Of a stretch of DNA of 64,000 nt, positions 34,401-43,296 are shown in pieces. The DNA lies in NCBI GenBank assembly GCA_964035545.1, contig OZ037771.1:8852408-8916407 (forward strand). Direction: 5' to 3'. Both the position numbers and the translations under genes were made by a program. The notes beneath the pieces are model-generated. The model was not told the DNA's origin. It saw nothing but the letters and a program-made list of their open reading frames with translations, and ran no database searches. Within the stretch, counting starts at the first letter, position 1, and each line of letters starts with the position of its first letter. The stretch comes from Bugula neritina. Its lineage: Eukaryota; Bryozoa; Gymnolaemata; Cheilostomatida; Bugulidae.

Positions 34401-35200
34401 TACTAGTCTATGCAACTGATCACTGCACAGTGAATATCATGTATCAGAAAGCAAACAGAAGTGAACAACTTTCTTATTTTGTAAGCATAGCCTTTCCCTC
34501 AAGATTTATGTAAACATATTCCAATTCAGCAAAAAAAATAGATGCAAGTATTTGAGCACTTGTACTATAAAAATTATTTTTACAACAGGTTGACGAGTTG
34601 GCATTAGACAGGTAATCAAGACTACCAGGTGAAGGTAATCGATAAGTAATAGTGCATATTATATGAATGATAATCAAGAAGATTGAAGTTACCCAGCACC
34701 TGTTGTCACTATATTCTCAACAAAAAATAAACTTACCTTAAAATACGGCTTATTTGGTAGTTCACCTCCAAACCTAGCTGCAGCATAACTATAACTGGCC
34801 TCAATTGTACTTCGATTTAAATTTGTCTGCAATGATACCAATACAAAAAAAACCTGAACAAATGAATTTTATAAAAGTTAACTTACTGAATCTAACCATA
34901 AGAAGCAAGCCCAGTACACCAATTTAATCATGATTGACTATTTAGAGCACTTTGAGGAAACAAATGGATTTATTACTGAAGTGTGCTGTAACATAAAAAA
35001 TTGAAAGTATAATAACCATCATCAAAAGAAAGCAGATGCTTTTCAGCTGAGCAGCTGGTAAAGTGTAAAAACTAAAGGCTACATGTAAAAGTACAAACCA
35101 GGGTAATATCACCATCCCAGCCGCGACCCTTATAAGACAGTGTATTGCCAACATAACAGCTTAGTGAGAGCAGAAAGCAGGAGACACGAATCCAGCTCAT
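26904..35200 (-). CDS. PA-TM-RING E3 ubiquitin ligase (RNF13/RNF167/Goliath-like), complete, ten exons
   Basis: Exons, all with GT-AG ends and matching phases: 35200-35099, 34826-34737, 33893-33732, 32485-32401, 31873-31774, 31379-31268, 30441-30285, 28097-27840, 27733-27585, 27155-26904. They sum to 1467 nt, 488 residues. Order: signal peptide (MSWIRVSCFLLSLS), protease-associated lumenal domain about 45-180 (YAAARFGGELP, LDACSTISPPP, WIAIVKRS, VLNAQRSGYSAVIVFN, INIPAVFVTHSDG), one membrane helix about 196-217, a basic juxtamembrane stretch, then RING-H2 with C249, C252, C267, H269, H272, C275, C287, C290, and a Ser/Pro-rich cytosolic tail. The family ubiquitinates membrane cargo in endosomes or lysosomes. 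All zinc ligands and the Trp after the sixth (CIDPW) are present. ATG at 35200 is chosen because it directly starts the signal peptide. Confidence 0.93.
29010..30284. repeat. 21-bp minisatellite, about 61 copies, at a splice donor
   Basis: Tandem 21-bp units with variable positions (GAG followed by ATAC or TTAC; AAC or AAG; GTAAG, GTGAG or GTGGG). On the minus strand each unit contains a copy of ACAGTTAGTA, the bases spanning the exon 7 donor (exon end CACA, intron GTTAGT). On the plus strand it contains TACTAAC and GTAAGTA. A variant block repeats 462 bp apart (marker GAGGACTG at 29448 and 29910), which is 22 units: a higher-order repeat. Open frames on both strands follow from the unit being a multiple of three and are not genes. 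Confidence 0.93.
30639..30853 (+). mobile_element. tRNA-derived SINE, copy 3, with target duplication
   Basis: The head has A box TGGTCTAGGGG, a tRNA-Thr-like anticodon arm (GCCTAGTAAGC) and B box GGGTTCGAGCCCC. The body runs through CCTTAGCCCAAATTTAAC to TAAGCTTGTGTGAG. It is flanked by TTATATACATGTTATG at 30618-30633 and 30854-30869. It sits in intron 6 of the RING gene, opposite to it. Confidence 0.85.
31027..31041. repeat. Poly-G tract
   Basis: A run of about 15 G in intron 6 of the RING gene; a likely length-variable site. Confidence 0.8.
31415..31471. repeat. (TA)n microsatellite
   Basis: About 28 TA units, 36 bp upstream (gene sense) of the exon 6 acceptor of the RING gene. Confidence 0.9.
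31490..31730. repeat. Compound CA/TA-rich tandem repeat
   Basis: Imperfect units of ACATACACACATAT with interspersed CATGTACATACAC, next to the (TA)n tract, in intron 5 of the RING gene. Confidence 0.8.
32100..32266. repeat. 22-bp minisatellite
   Basis: About seven units built from GTATAGTACAG and GTATAGTGCAA in intron 4 of the RING gene. Confidence 0.88.
32548..32645. repeat. GT-rich short tandem array
   Basis: Four to five units of about 20 bp based on GGTATGTGTGTTGGGGGAT in intron 3 of the RING gene. Confidence 0.8.
32981..33298. repeat. 19-bp minisatellite
   Basis: About 16 units of AGTGTGTAGTATAACTGTG with GAGTGAGTAG and ATTACAG variants in intron 3 of the RING gene. Confidence 0.9.
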
Positions 35201-36179
35201 TGCAGAGGAATTCCGCCAGTCATTTGCAGATAACTGTAAATGTCAAACAATACCAATTTCAAAAGAGTATAGACAATGGCAGCTAAATGGAATTTGTACA
35301 AAAGCCTAATCCTATGTACTTGATACAAAAATTTCTTGATATATTTTGAACTTGTTACTTATTGCTAATAATATGTTTAAGCCTAGGTATTTAATTTTTG
35401 AAAAATAATCATTATATGAACATTTATTATGGACTGGTATACTTATTAGTAATTATCTTTAATGACATTATTGATTATTCAAAATTCCAATTATTATCAA
35501 ACAGTTATAAGAATACTATTATTATACAGTTTAGACTGCATAGTTTTAAGTTCAGGTAATTACTATGATAATCACAATGAAATATGAATATAATATCAGT
35601 CATATTACTTTTACTAATATAAACAATAAATATTATGTCTAGCAGGAATAATAACATAATATTATTTAGTATATTAATAGCAATAGTATTTGTTATACAG
35701 ACCAATATTAGTGTTAATAGTTATACAGGTATATGCTATAGTTAGTGTTATTCCTTACAAATTGAACCACTGTTATACTTACATTATAGCCCATAGGCTA
35801 TAGTTATATAGTAATAGTATCACTTTACTATAAGTATAATTTATACTCATACCTATGCTGTTGTCTGTTAGTGTTATACTACTTATAGTAATATTAATAG
35901 TTATAGGTATAACTAATAACTAGAAATAAAAATATTAGTAAATGCTATACGATTAATATCGTTGTTACATTTTGTGAGTTTCCAATAGACAAATACAATA
36001 GTTATACTCATAGTAAACTCAGACTATAATAAAGTATTCCATCCAGTTTTACTGTGACTACGAGCATAAGAAGTCGTGAACAACTATTAGCATTACTAAT
36101 ACTATATTGTTATTGCTGTATAGAAAGAGTGATACTTATATTAACAGTAACACTAATAGTAATTATTAAATTAACAAAT
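35201..36179. promoter_or_regulatory. Upstream region of the RING gene, AT-rich, no motif assigned
   Basis: The sequence immediately 5' of the RING gene start up to the E element LTR. It is strongly AT-rich with degenerate TATACTTA/AGTATAACTA-like repeats. I see no clear TATA box at a sensible distance and no coding exon. The promoter must lie here or in E. Confidence 0.4.
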
Positions 36180-36584
36180 TGTTACCTGCAAGTGCAAATT
36201 AATATGAGAGTCAAACTCAAAACAAATAACGGAGACTAGCAGTAACTTATAATAATGATTATAATAATAATTATAATACGAATAATAATATATCGACAGC
36301 CCCAAGCTGTCACCGTGACCTCCAAACCACCCCTTAGTCACCCCAATCTCCACCCGTGATCTGCCCAGCAAATCACCGTATTCGCCCAGAATACAATGAC
36401 TAGAAACTTGAATTTGCTAAACTCTCTAATAGATATAAACGTTCTCAGTCGAACACTGTCACACGATTGATAGAGGCTTTTGTTTTGCAGCGCAGCACGA
36501 GGAGAAGTCCTTGACCCCCTGCTGTGTACCTAAGCACTCTATCTTGCTGCGCCGCTAACGGCATCGGCATACTTACAGCCCACA
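36180..36584 (-). repeat. 3' LTR of element E
   Basis: TGTTACCTGC to CAGCCCACA (plus sense), 405 bp; partner at 41068-41469. Confidence 0.9.
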
Positions 36585-36609
36585 TCTCCCCTAGCTTCTT
36601 ACAAAGCTA

Positions 36610-39600
36610 CTAGGGAGACGCCACGACCTCTGGCCAATCAACATAATCAGCCAAGTACGCAGGTCGCAGCCGCACACGTTGCGGCCGTCCATGATGGAGC
36701 AGCGGCACATCTGCATTCTCGCTCTCCTCAGCATCAACTCCAACCTGTTCGGTGGGGCGTTCTGGACACCTTACACCATTCACATCAGCATCGGGTTGGG
36801 CTGGGTCTTCCCGAATAGCATACTGACCCGCATTGGCCTCCTCGCCATGCTCCTCGCTCAACGCTAACAGCAGATCCCCTGGAGGCCCAGCATAGGGTAT
36901 ATGCTGATCATCAACACGAGCAGAGAGACAACCCTGATGGCGCCTTCCACCGTGCTGAGCAAGCTCTCCACCATGGCGACGCTTTCGCACGTCTTTAACA
37001 TGCCGTGGTACCCCATTCACACACACTGTGTGTCTTGATACAACCCCGGTGACCTCACTGAGTGCCCACTGCCTGGTGCACGAGGGTGTTGGTGGCTTCA
37101 GCCAGACTTCATCGCCAATGGCGAAGTTACAGTCACCACAAACGCCAGCTTCTGTGGTATTAATATCAAATGGTACCCGCCAAGGGTATCGAAAGAGCAC
37201 GTTAGAAGGCACCGAACCTTCATCTGCGTCCTTCCTGGGTGTCACATTATACCAGAATGTGGCTTCTTCGGGAGAAATCCCCCCTCTCTCCGCAATCCTT
37301 TTGATTGTCCGGTGGTTTCTCTCTACAATCCCGTTGCCGCTCGGGGCGTAAGCGGCTCTGAATCGAAGAGATATTCCCCACTCGTCAGCAAACTCCTCAA
37401 CAGATGCTGACCTGAATGCCATGGAGTTGTCCAAGAGCAACTCTTCACATGGCCCTCGCTCAACCACAACGCTGCGCAATTGAGCAACAATTTTTTCTGC
37501 AGACTCACTCTGAAGACGTCGCCAGATGGCCAGTCGCGACGGACCACAGTCGACCATCGACAGAAACAGTCTGCCATCGTAGTGGGTTACATCAATCGCA
37601 ACTCTCTGCCAATTTCCTTCTACTGACAAGCTTCCTGTCGGGACAATGTTCTCAGACCTTAAGGCGGGGTCGACCCTCTGGCATGTCTCACACCCAGCCA
37701 ACTCACGCTTCACTTGCTCTCTGGACAGATCTCTACGAATTTGTCGAGCAAGGTAAAGCGTCCGATCAACGCCTAAATGATGAGGCAGGTGCGCCGCCCA
37801 AATGGCATCTTCCACACTTTCCCCTGTTGAAAGTGCTGCAGTCACCTGCATGTCGGTGCTGCCAAGTCCACGGCTCCCAAGCCACTGCTTAGCCACCCTA
37901 GTCATGCAATCAGCTTTGTTTTCTGCCGTCGGCACAAAACGAACTGATATTTCAAGGTCGAACTCGGTGATCGTGTCTCGGATTACACCCAAACGACGCT
38001 TTATGAGCATCTCTGCAGCACTCTTTGTTCTTACGCGACTACGAGCGTCAACAGTGTTTCCCATCCAGTTGACGACCGTGAGCGAGTCGATTGCTAGCGT
38101 GAAGGTTTTAAATCCCCACGTGACCGCCAGGTTGATTCCTCTAGCCACAACCTCCAACTCGGCAACATTGATATGGGAATGAACGGACTCCTTCCGTAGC
38201 CATGACGCATCCTCTACAACATTGCCATCTACCTCCAGGACCACGCCTATCCCTATGGAGCTAGCATCTGTCCACACTGTAACAGATCCCCCTGGATTCA
38301 TTCGCCAGCACCCCCGCACAGGGTCCTCTCGCTTAGCTCTGTTCAGCAACTCTGCAGCCAGATTGCTGACAGCATTTCCAACAGGAGCATCCCAACCCCC
38401 ACCACATCCTAATCGTTTGAGGAAGCTGCAGTGCATGCGGAGCCATCCAGCCACCGGATAGTGACCGACCAACCGACCACAAAGGGAGAAGAGGCCACGC
38501 TTTGTGAGGCTTTTTGGCTTCAAGTGGATCTCTGAGAGGGCTGTTGCCCTCATCATTCGTAGTTCTCCGCGACTGTCGCTTTTAAGGGCAATTCCCAACA
38601 GTCGACCTCCATCAAGACTTTCCGGCTCTTTAGTCTCGAGCCCATACTTGGCTAGATGCTTTCGTACTTCCTCAGCACCGACAACAGGCTCCTGCACCAC
38701 TATGTCATCAATGTAGTGGTCCGTTGCCCGACGAACCCGGTCGTCCATCGACAGTACTTTACCAAGAATCGAAGTCATAATTCTGGGAGCGCACGACAGT
38801 CCAAAACCGAGCCGAGTCAGGGCGTAGTGCACCCCCTTATGTCTAACGACCTGGTACTTCCACAGATCTTTGGCTATGTGAATCTGAAAATAGGCTGACT
38901 TCAGATCCACAACTCGGAGGTTACCTTTCAACTGTCTCCACTTTCTAATCTTTTCACTACACACCGCAACCTTGTCATCGCCAGTGTGAGATTCCACGTA
39001 GTTGTTCAGCTCACGGTAGTTCATGACCGGTCGCACCTTGTCCTTAGTTGGCTGGAACACTGCAAGCAAAGGGATAACCCCTTCAACTGGGCCATCCCAT
39101 CGCTTTAACCAACCCTTGGAGATCCAGCTCTCCAGCTCTGCGCAGTAGCGTTCATGAATCTGAGGCGCCTGAGTACACCTGTACTCTGACACACGAGTTT
39201 GGAGCTTTGATGGAGACTCCCCGGTCCACCGCCAACTGACGGTCCATCGACTATTGTCGAAATTGGCCACGAAATCGGGATCCTCCACTCGCAGCGCCCC
39301 CAAGTCACTGCTACGACTATCATTGACAGCTGTCGTAGCCTCACAGGCCAGGCCTGGGCTGGAAACTTTCTGACGAGGAAAGTCACAGCAGCCAGCTGAA
39401 TTCTGCTTTCCCCAGACAACTGAGTATCGCGAGTCAGAGCCTCTCCTGACAGTCACACCTCCCATATGGTCGATGGCATCACCACCAATGAAGCAATCAA
39501 CGCCAAGGTTCCCCAACTCGCTCATGACAGGAGCCGAGACACTGAAGCAGTGTCCCTGCAGTCCAACGGTAACTCGGCAAGTGCCCTCCACGTGAGAGGC

Positions 39601-39831
39601 ACTGCCATCAGCCGTTAATAACGGCCGGCCTGCTTTGAGCCGTTTCCCACCAACCACCCGCGGACTTACCAGAGTCCGCTCGCTTCCAGTGTCGACAAGA
39701 CACGAGAAACAACAGCCGTTCAGCACTGCCTGAATGACGGGCATACGGCTACTTGTGGTAGTCCTACTAATTGCCCCAGATAGCGCCAAGCTATCCCGCG
39801 GTACGCATGCACCGCTCAGAACCTCGCTCAT
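36610..39831 (-). CDS. pol: Element E pol polyprotein, intact (1073 aa)
   Basis: ATG at 39831, 33 nt after the gag stop and in the -1 frame relative to gag. Domains: aspartic protease (CLVDTGSERTLV, about 45-55), RT with VRPVMNYRELNNYV, LRVVDLKSAYFQIHI and the catalytic YIDDIVV, RNase H with WTDASSIGIGV, NVAELEVVARG and AIDSLTVV, and integrase with an H-H-C-C zinc region (LPHHLGVD to CETC). The integrase triad is D in AIDVTHYDG, D in LLLDNSMAF and E in GNGIVERNHR. No stop or frameshift occurs across all domains, which with near-identical LTRs suggests a young and possibly active copy. How pol is expressed downstream of gag is not obvious. Confidence 0.92.
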   Translation of the reverse strand: MSEVLSGACVPRDSLALSGAISRTTTSSRMPVIQAVLNGCCFSCLVDTGSERTLVSPRVVGGKRLKAGRPLLTADGSASHVEGTCRVTVGLQGHCFSVSAPVMSELGNLGVDCFIGGDAIDHMGGVTVRRGSDSRYSVVWGKQNSAGCCDFPRQKVSSPGLACEATTAVNDSRSSDLGALRVEDPDFVANFDNSRWTVSWRWTGESPSKLQTRVSEYRCTQAPQIHERYCAELESWISKGWLKRWDGPVEGVIPLLAVFQPTKDKVRPVMNYRELNNYVESHTGDDKVAVCSEKIRKWRQLKGNLRVVDLKSAYFQIHIAKDLWKYQVVRHKGVHYALTRLGFGLSCAPRIMTSILGKVLSMDDRVRRATDHYIDDIVVQEPVVGAEEVRKHLAKYGLETKEPESLDGGRLLGIALKSDSRGELRMMRATALSEIHLKPKSLTKRGLFSLCGRLVGHYPVAGWLRMHCSFLKRLGCGGGWDAPVGNAVSNLAAELLNRAKREDPVRGCWRMNPGGSVTVWTDASSIGIGVVLEVDGNVVEDASWLRKESVHSHINVAELEVVARGINLAVTWGFKTFTLAIDSLTVVNWMGNTVDARSRVRTKSAAEMLIKRRLGVIRDTITEFDLEISVRFVPTAENKADCMTRVAKQWLGSRGLGSTDMQVTAALSTGESVEDAIWAAHLPHHLGVDRTLYLARQIRRDLSREQVKRELAGCETCQRVDPALRSENIVPTGSLSVEGNWQRVAIDVTHYDGRLFLSMVDCGPSRLAIWRRLQSESAEKIVAQLRSVVVERGPCEELLLDNSMAFRSASVEEFADEWGISLRFRAAYAPSGNGIVERNHRTIKRIAERGGISPEEATFWYNVTPRKDADEGSVPSNVLFRYPWRVPFDINTTEAGVCGDCNFAIGDEVWLKPPTPSCTRQWALSEVTGVVSRHTVCVNGVPRHVKDVRKRRHGGELAQHGGRRHQGCLSARVDDQHIPYAGPPGDLLLALSEEHGEEANAGQYAIREDPAQPDADVNGVRCPERPTEQVGVDAEESENADVPLLHHGRPQRVRLRPAYLADYVDWPEVVASP

Positions 39832-39863
39832 CGATAAAGAGCAAGGCCCTCGGCGGTTAACGC

Positions 39864-40868
39864 CTAAACTGTGGTATCCATGTTGGAGGATGCGGCGCCC
39901 CGAGTTGCATCCTCCGCCTGAAAACCCGGCTGGTTACCTTCCTGCCCTGCAGCTACTGCAGGCGGTTTCGGGCAGTCCCGAACCCAGTGGTCGATGCCTC
40001 CGCACCGGAAGCATCCAGCTCTCTTCCCAGAAGAGTTTCTCACGGGCCGCTTGTTGAATGAAGCCCGCCTGCTCTCGGTGCAATCCTTTACCTGGTGTGC
40101 ACCGCCACACCGATAGCAGGAACTGGCACCTGACTGCTGCTGCGCTCTTCCAGAAGCAGCAGCGACTTCCCCCGACTGTTGCCCAGTTCTAGAACGGCGT
40201 GCAACAGCCCTGCGCGAGACCACTCTTTCTCGCACACGTGCCAAAACTGACCCAAAGTCGGCCTTGTAGGCACTTTCGAGGGTTACTGCCCACTCGTAGA
40301 CAGAGGCCGGCAAGCCTTCATAAAACTGAGCTCGAAAACTCAGATCATTGCAGGTCATGCCGACTCGCCCACCGAACCGCTCCAAGCGGTCCAGGTACAC
40401 GTCAATCGTGTCTCCGTCTTCCATGCGGCAGGTAATGAACCTACGCCATGCTTCCTGCATAGGCATGGCGTACTCGGCCACCAAGGCCGCTTTTACTACA
40501 TCCCATTGGGATGCTTCAGCCACACGCATCCTGCTGTAGACACGAGCAGCATTGCCACCCAACATGTAGATGAGGATTTCCGTTGGGGCAATCTGTTCTA
40601 CCTCGCAGAGTCCCTCAAACTCCCTGATCAACGCAGTGACATCTACACTGCCATCGCCAGTAAACTGGGGCGTGGCTTGTCGAATTCTCGACAGAATCGG
40701 GCCCTTTGCCTGATTGAGGATGCTAGCCAAGACCCTCGCATCCAACAGAACTGGAGCTGCAAGCCCAGTGCCCGCAGATGATGGCCCGCCAAGGTCGGAA
40801 GCGCCACCAACTGCCGAACTCTCCCCAGGAGAGTCCTCGCCTTCAATTTTCTCTCCTTTCCGTGACAT
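39864..40868 (-). CDS. gag: Element E gag, two zinc knuckles (334 aa)
   Basis: Start taken at the ATG at 40868 (MSRKGEK), since the frame further upstream lacks an ATG in good position. An acidic Gly/Ser-rich leader is followed by a helical capsid-like region (ATPQFTGDGSVDVTALIREF, QEAWRRFITCRMEDGDTIDVYLDRL, FYEGLPASVYEWA). Then come a basic stretch and two CCHC knuckles, CYRCGGAHQVKDC and CFRCGGIDHWVRDC. It would form the particle and bind element RNA. Only its general plan resembles the A/B gag, which has one knuckle. Confidence 0.9.
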   Translation of the reverse strand: MSRKGEKIEGEDSPGESSAVGGASDLGGPSSAGTGLAAPVLLDARVLASILNQAKGPILSRIRQATPQFTGDGSVDVTALIREFEGLCEVEQIAPTEILIYMLGGNAARVYSRMRVAEASQWDVVKAALVAEYAMPMQEAWRRFITCRMEDGDTIDVYLDRLERFGGRVGMTCNDLSFRAQFYEGLPASVYEWAVTLESAYKADFGSVLARVRERVVSRRAVARRSRTGQQSGEVAAASGRAQQQSGASSCYRCGGAHQVKDCTESRRASFNKRPVRNSSGKRAGCFRCGGIDHWVRDCPKPPAVAAGQEGNQPGFQAEDATRGAASSNMDTTV

Positions 40869-40984
40869 TCCGTTCTCCACAGTCAACAAGTATGAGTAAT
40901 AAACTATTTGACTGAGAACCAGAATGCACAAGCTTACTAACTACGTTTAAGTAGTAGTAAGAAACAGCAGTAATATTATGATTA

Positions 40985-41067
40985 TATCACGTTGTTACCA
41001 ACCATAAAGTAATAATAGTAATAATAGTAATAATAGCAATAATAATGATAATGCTGCCGAAATAGCT
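40985..41067. repeat. (AAT/AGT)n-rich leader of element E
   Basis: Imperfect AATAGT/AATAATGAT repeats between the 5' LTR and gag. This may have displaced or obscured the primer site; TTGGTAACAACG (minus sense) lies at its far edge. Confidence 0.5.
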
Positions 41068-41469
41068 TGTTACCTGCAAGTGCAAATTAATATGAGAGTC
41101 AAACTCAAAACAAATAACGGAGACTAGCAGTAACTTATAATAATGATTATAATAATAATTATAATACGAATAATAATATATCGACAGCCGCAAGCTGTCA
41201 CCGTGACCTCCAAACCACCCCTTAGTCACCCCAATCTCCACCCGTGATCTGCCCAGCAAATCACCGTATTCGCCCAGAATACAATGACCAGAAACTTGAA
41301 TTTGCTAAACTCTCTAATAGATATAAACGTTCTCAGTCGAACACTGTCACACGATTGATAGAGGCTTTTGTTTTGCAGCGCAGCACGAGAAGTCCTTGAC
41401 CCCCTGCTGTGTACCTAAGCACTCTATCTTGCTGCGCCGCTAACGGCATCGGCATACTTACAGCCCACA
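41068..41469 (-). repeat. 5' LTR of element E
   Basis: Same ends as 36180-36584, 402 bp; lacks one GAG triplet of the partner. Confidence 0.9.
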
Positions 41470-41568
41470 CAAATATAATTATATAAATGCATTAAATTGT
41501 TAATATTAGTATTATTATTTAATTTTAAAATCGGAACTACTTTACTATTAAGTTATAGTTATACCTAT

Positions 41569-41921
41569 TGTAGTAATTTGTGCAATTACTGAGCGCGAGT
41601 TATTTACTTGCGTATAGTTAGCTGGTTATTCTGCTAGCAATTACTAGGGTAGCTGTCGAGTAATTATATTTATTATCCACAATAAAGCATAAAACAAACA
41701 TCACATCAAATTATCCTATACATCAGTCAACTACTAACACATGTTACTACTTCAAGCCTCCGCTTACAACAACGTGATATAATGTTAATAACCCGGGAAG
41801 TGTCACGTGAATCGGAAGCATATCTTCCGGAGCTGCTAATTGGTTGCTACATAAGGGTCTAAGTATTCCAAGAGTAGAGAGAGGGCGATTCCCGTATTTG
41901 TACTTTGCACTACTCACTACA
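41569..41921 (-). repeat. 3' LTR of A1
   Basis: TGTAGTAATTTG to CACTACA (plus sense), 353 bp. Confidence 0.92.
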
Positions 41922-41953
41922 CCGCCCCCCCCAGCAGAAAGCCCTACTTTCTG
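41922..41953 (-). promoter_or_regulatory. Purine tract and conserved hairpin before the A1 3' LTR
   Basis: Minus-sense hairpin CAGAAAG-TAGGG-CTTTCTG (41935-41953), then CTGGGGGGGGCGG up to the LTR. The same hairpin and tract are present in A2, B1 and B2. Confidence 0.6.
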
Positions 41954-42215
41954 ATAACACAATAAAAAAGACACATAATGAAAAACTATACAATAATCCA
42001 AAAAGAAAAACATACATAAGTAAACCCACAAAGAGTAAGAAGAGAAATAGTTGAGCACGACAACATTTACATTAGAAGACAACAGGGTGATCGATCACAC
42101 ACATCTAGTCAGCTATTAAGAGAGAGGGTGCTTACCAGCACGCGGGCCAATGTCGGAGCACTCGTCACTTTCCAAATGAGTTACAGCTCAACGAAGGTGC
42201 CTACCCCAGGCATTC

Positions 42216-43273
42216 TCATTGGGTGGACTCTGATTCTTGTAGCGATCGTGCTCTGTGTCGAGCCTGTCGGGCATGTGGCCGCCTCTTCAGTCGCCCCACT
42301 GAGTCCTTCAACTGGTATAGACCTGTCGTCGTATCCAGCAGGTCAGGGGCAAGTTGTGTGAACTCGGCTTGTAGTCTTACAAGCCGCTCTTCTACATTAG
42401 CCAGCTGGCTAGGCCTTGGTGGGGTTGTAGTAGTCTCCGTTAGAGGGGGTATTGTTGTTTCTTCTACTTCTGGGGTGTTGCTAGGGTTGACGGGGGTAGG
42501 AGGCGGGCCCTGAACCATAGGGGACTTATGGCGGGCGGATAGCAGCAGTACGTGGAACCCTGACGCTAGTGCGGCCAGGGTGATAGCCTTCCTGATGACT
42601 GGCTTGATGGCATCCAGGTATAGGGGGAAACTGTCTTCATCAACAGTGTGGTTTTCTCCGGCGAAGCAGCTCAGCTTATGTACTGTCACGGGATACGGGT
42701 AGACGTCGTGGAACCCGCAGGGACAGAAGTGGAGTAGGAAATGGGCGTCTACATGTAAACGCAGGGAGCGGTGTGACGGGCACTCCTCAAAGCAGACCTG
42801 GCAGGTTCGGTGGGGTCCACTGGGTCCCCAGGCTTCTTCAATTCTCCTTTCCGTCGTGGGTGACACCCAACGGTGTCGTCGACGGAGCACCACGGGTATG
42901 CCATTCTCCATTACAGGCTCTTCTTCCATAGGCAGAGAGGTTGGCTGGTCCCGTGACCGGGAGGTGGTCACTCGAGTGTGATCTGAAAGAGTAGCAGTGT
43001 TAAAGATTATACACTGAGGTACCGTCGGCGTGTACAGCCTGACCGGTACTCTGTTCAGTTACACTCGTGAGATTCAGGCTAATGAATAGTTGATGGAGAA
43101 CACACTCGCTATGACAGATTATTTAAAATCAAAGTCGACGTGTATTCCCACCACTGTTTATCATTATCGAATCTCCAGCTCGCTAGCTATCGTAGCTAAA
43201 GCTGACTGATGCAGTCTAGTTATCGTACCAAAAACATAATTAACTCACCCTTCGATCCAGAATAGTAAGACAT
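42216..43273 (-). CDS. A1 ORF3: spliced zinc-finger protein (263 aa)
   Basis: Exon 1 is 43273-43249 (eight codons plus one base, beginning MSY), donor G-GTGAGT. The intron is 266 nt, with acceptor CTCTTTCAG. Exon 2 is 42982-42216. Together they make 264 codons in one frame. Features: basic RRRHRWVSPTTERRIEEAW; a C2H2 finger C69-x2-C72-x12-H85-x3-H89; a second cluster C95-x-C97-x12-H110-x3-C114 (CPCG to LSC); a helix-prone AITLAALASGFHVLLL; a Pro/Thr-rich linker; and a C-terminal helix with VEERLVRLQ. Exon 1 starts 24 nt after the pol stop. It sits where env lies in errantiviruses but has no signal peptide or clear membrane anchor, so a nucleic-acid-binding accessory role is inferred. Splicing is predicted only from sites and phase. 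Confidence 0.75.
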
Positions 43274-43296
43274 TTTGGAATGAGAGCGGTAAATGA

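Larger units (their letters stand above)
36180..41469 (-). mobile_element. Gypsy-type element E, complete, recent
   Basis: Two nearly identical LTRs (405 and 402 bp; two substitutions and one 3-bp indel noted by eye) flanked by CAAAT (36175-36179 and 41470-41474). The interior has intact gag and intact pol in the order protease, RT, RNase H, integrase. A purine tract TAGGGGAGA sits directly before the 3' LTR (36585-36593, minus sense). The primer site is unclear: the first bases after the 5' LTR do not begin TGG. It differs from families A/B in LTR, 5-bp target and absence of ORF3. Confidence 0.9.

Noticed and set aside
42216-42971. ORF3 as an envelope gene
   Set aside because: The position fits env, but there is no signal peptide, no furin-like site and no convincing membrane anchor; the hydrophobic AITLAALASGF segment is short and its B counterpart is amphipathic.
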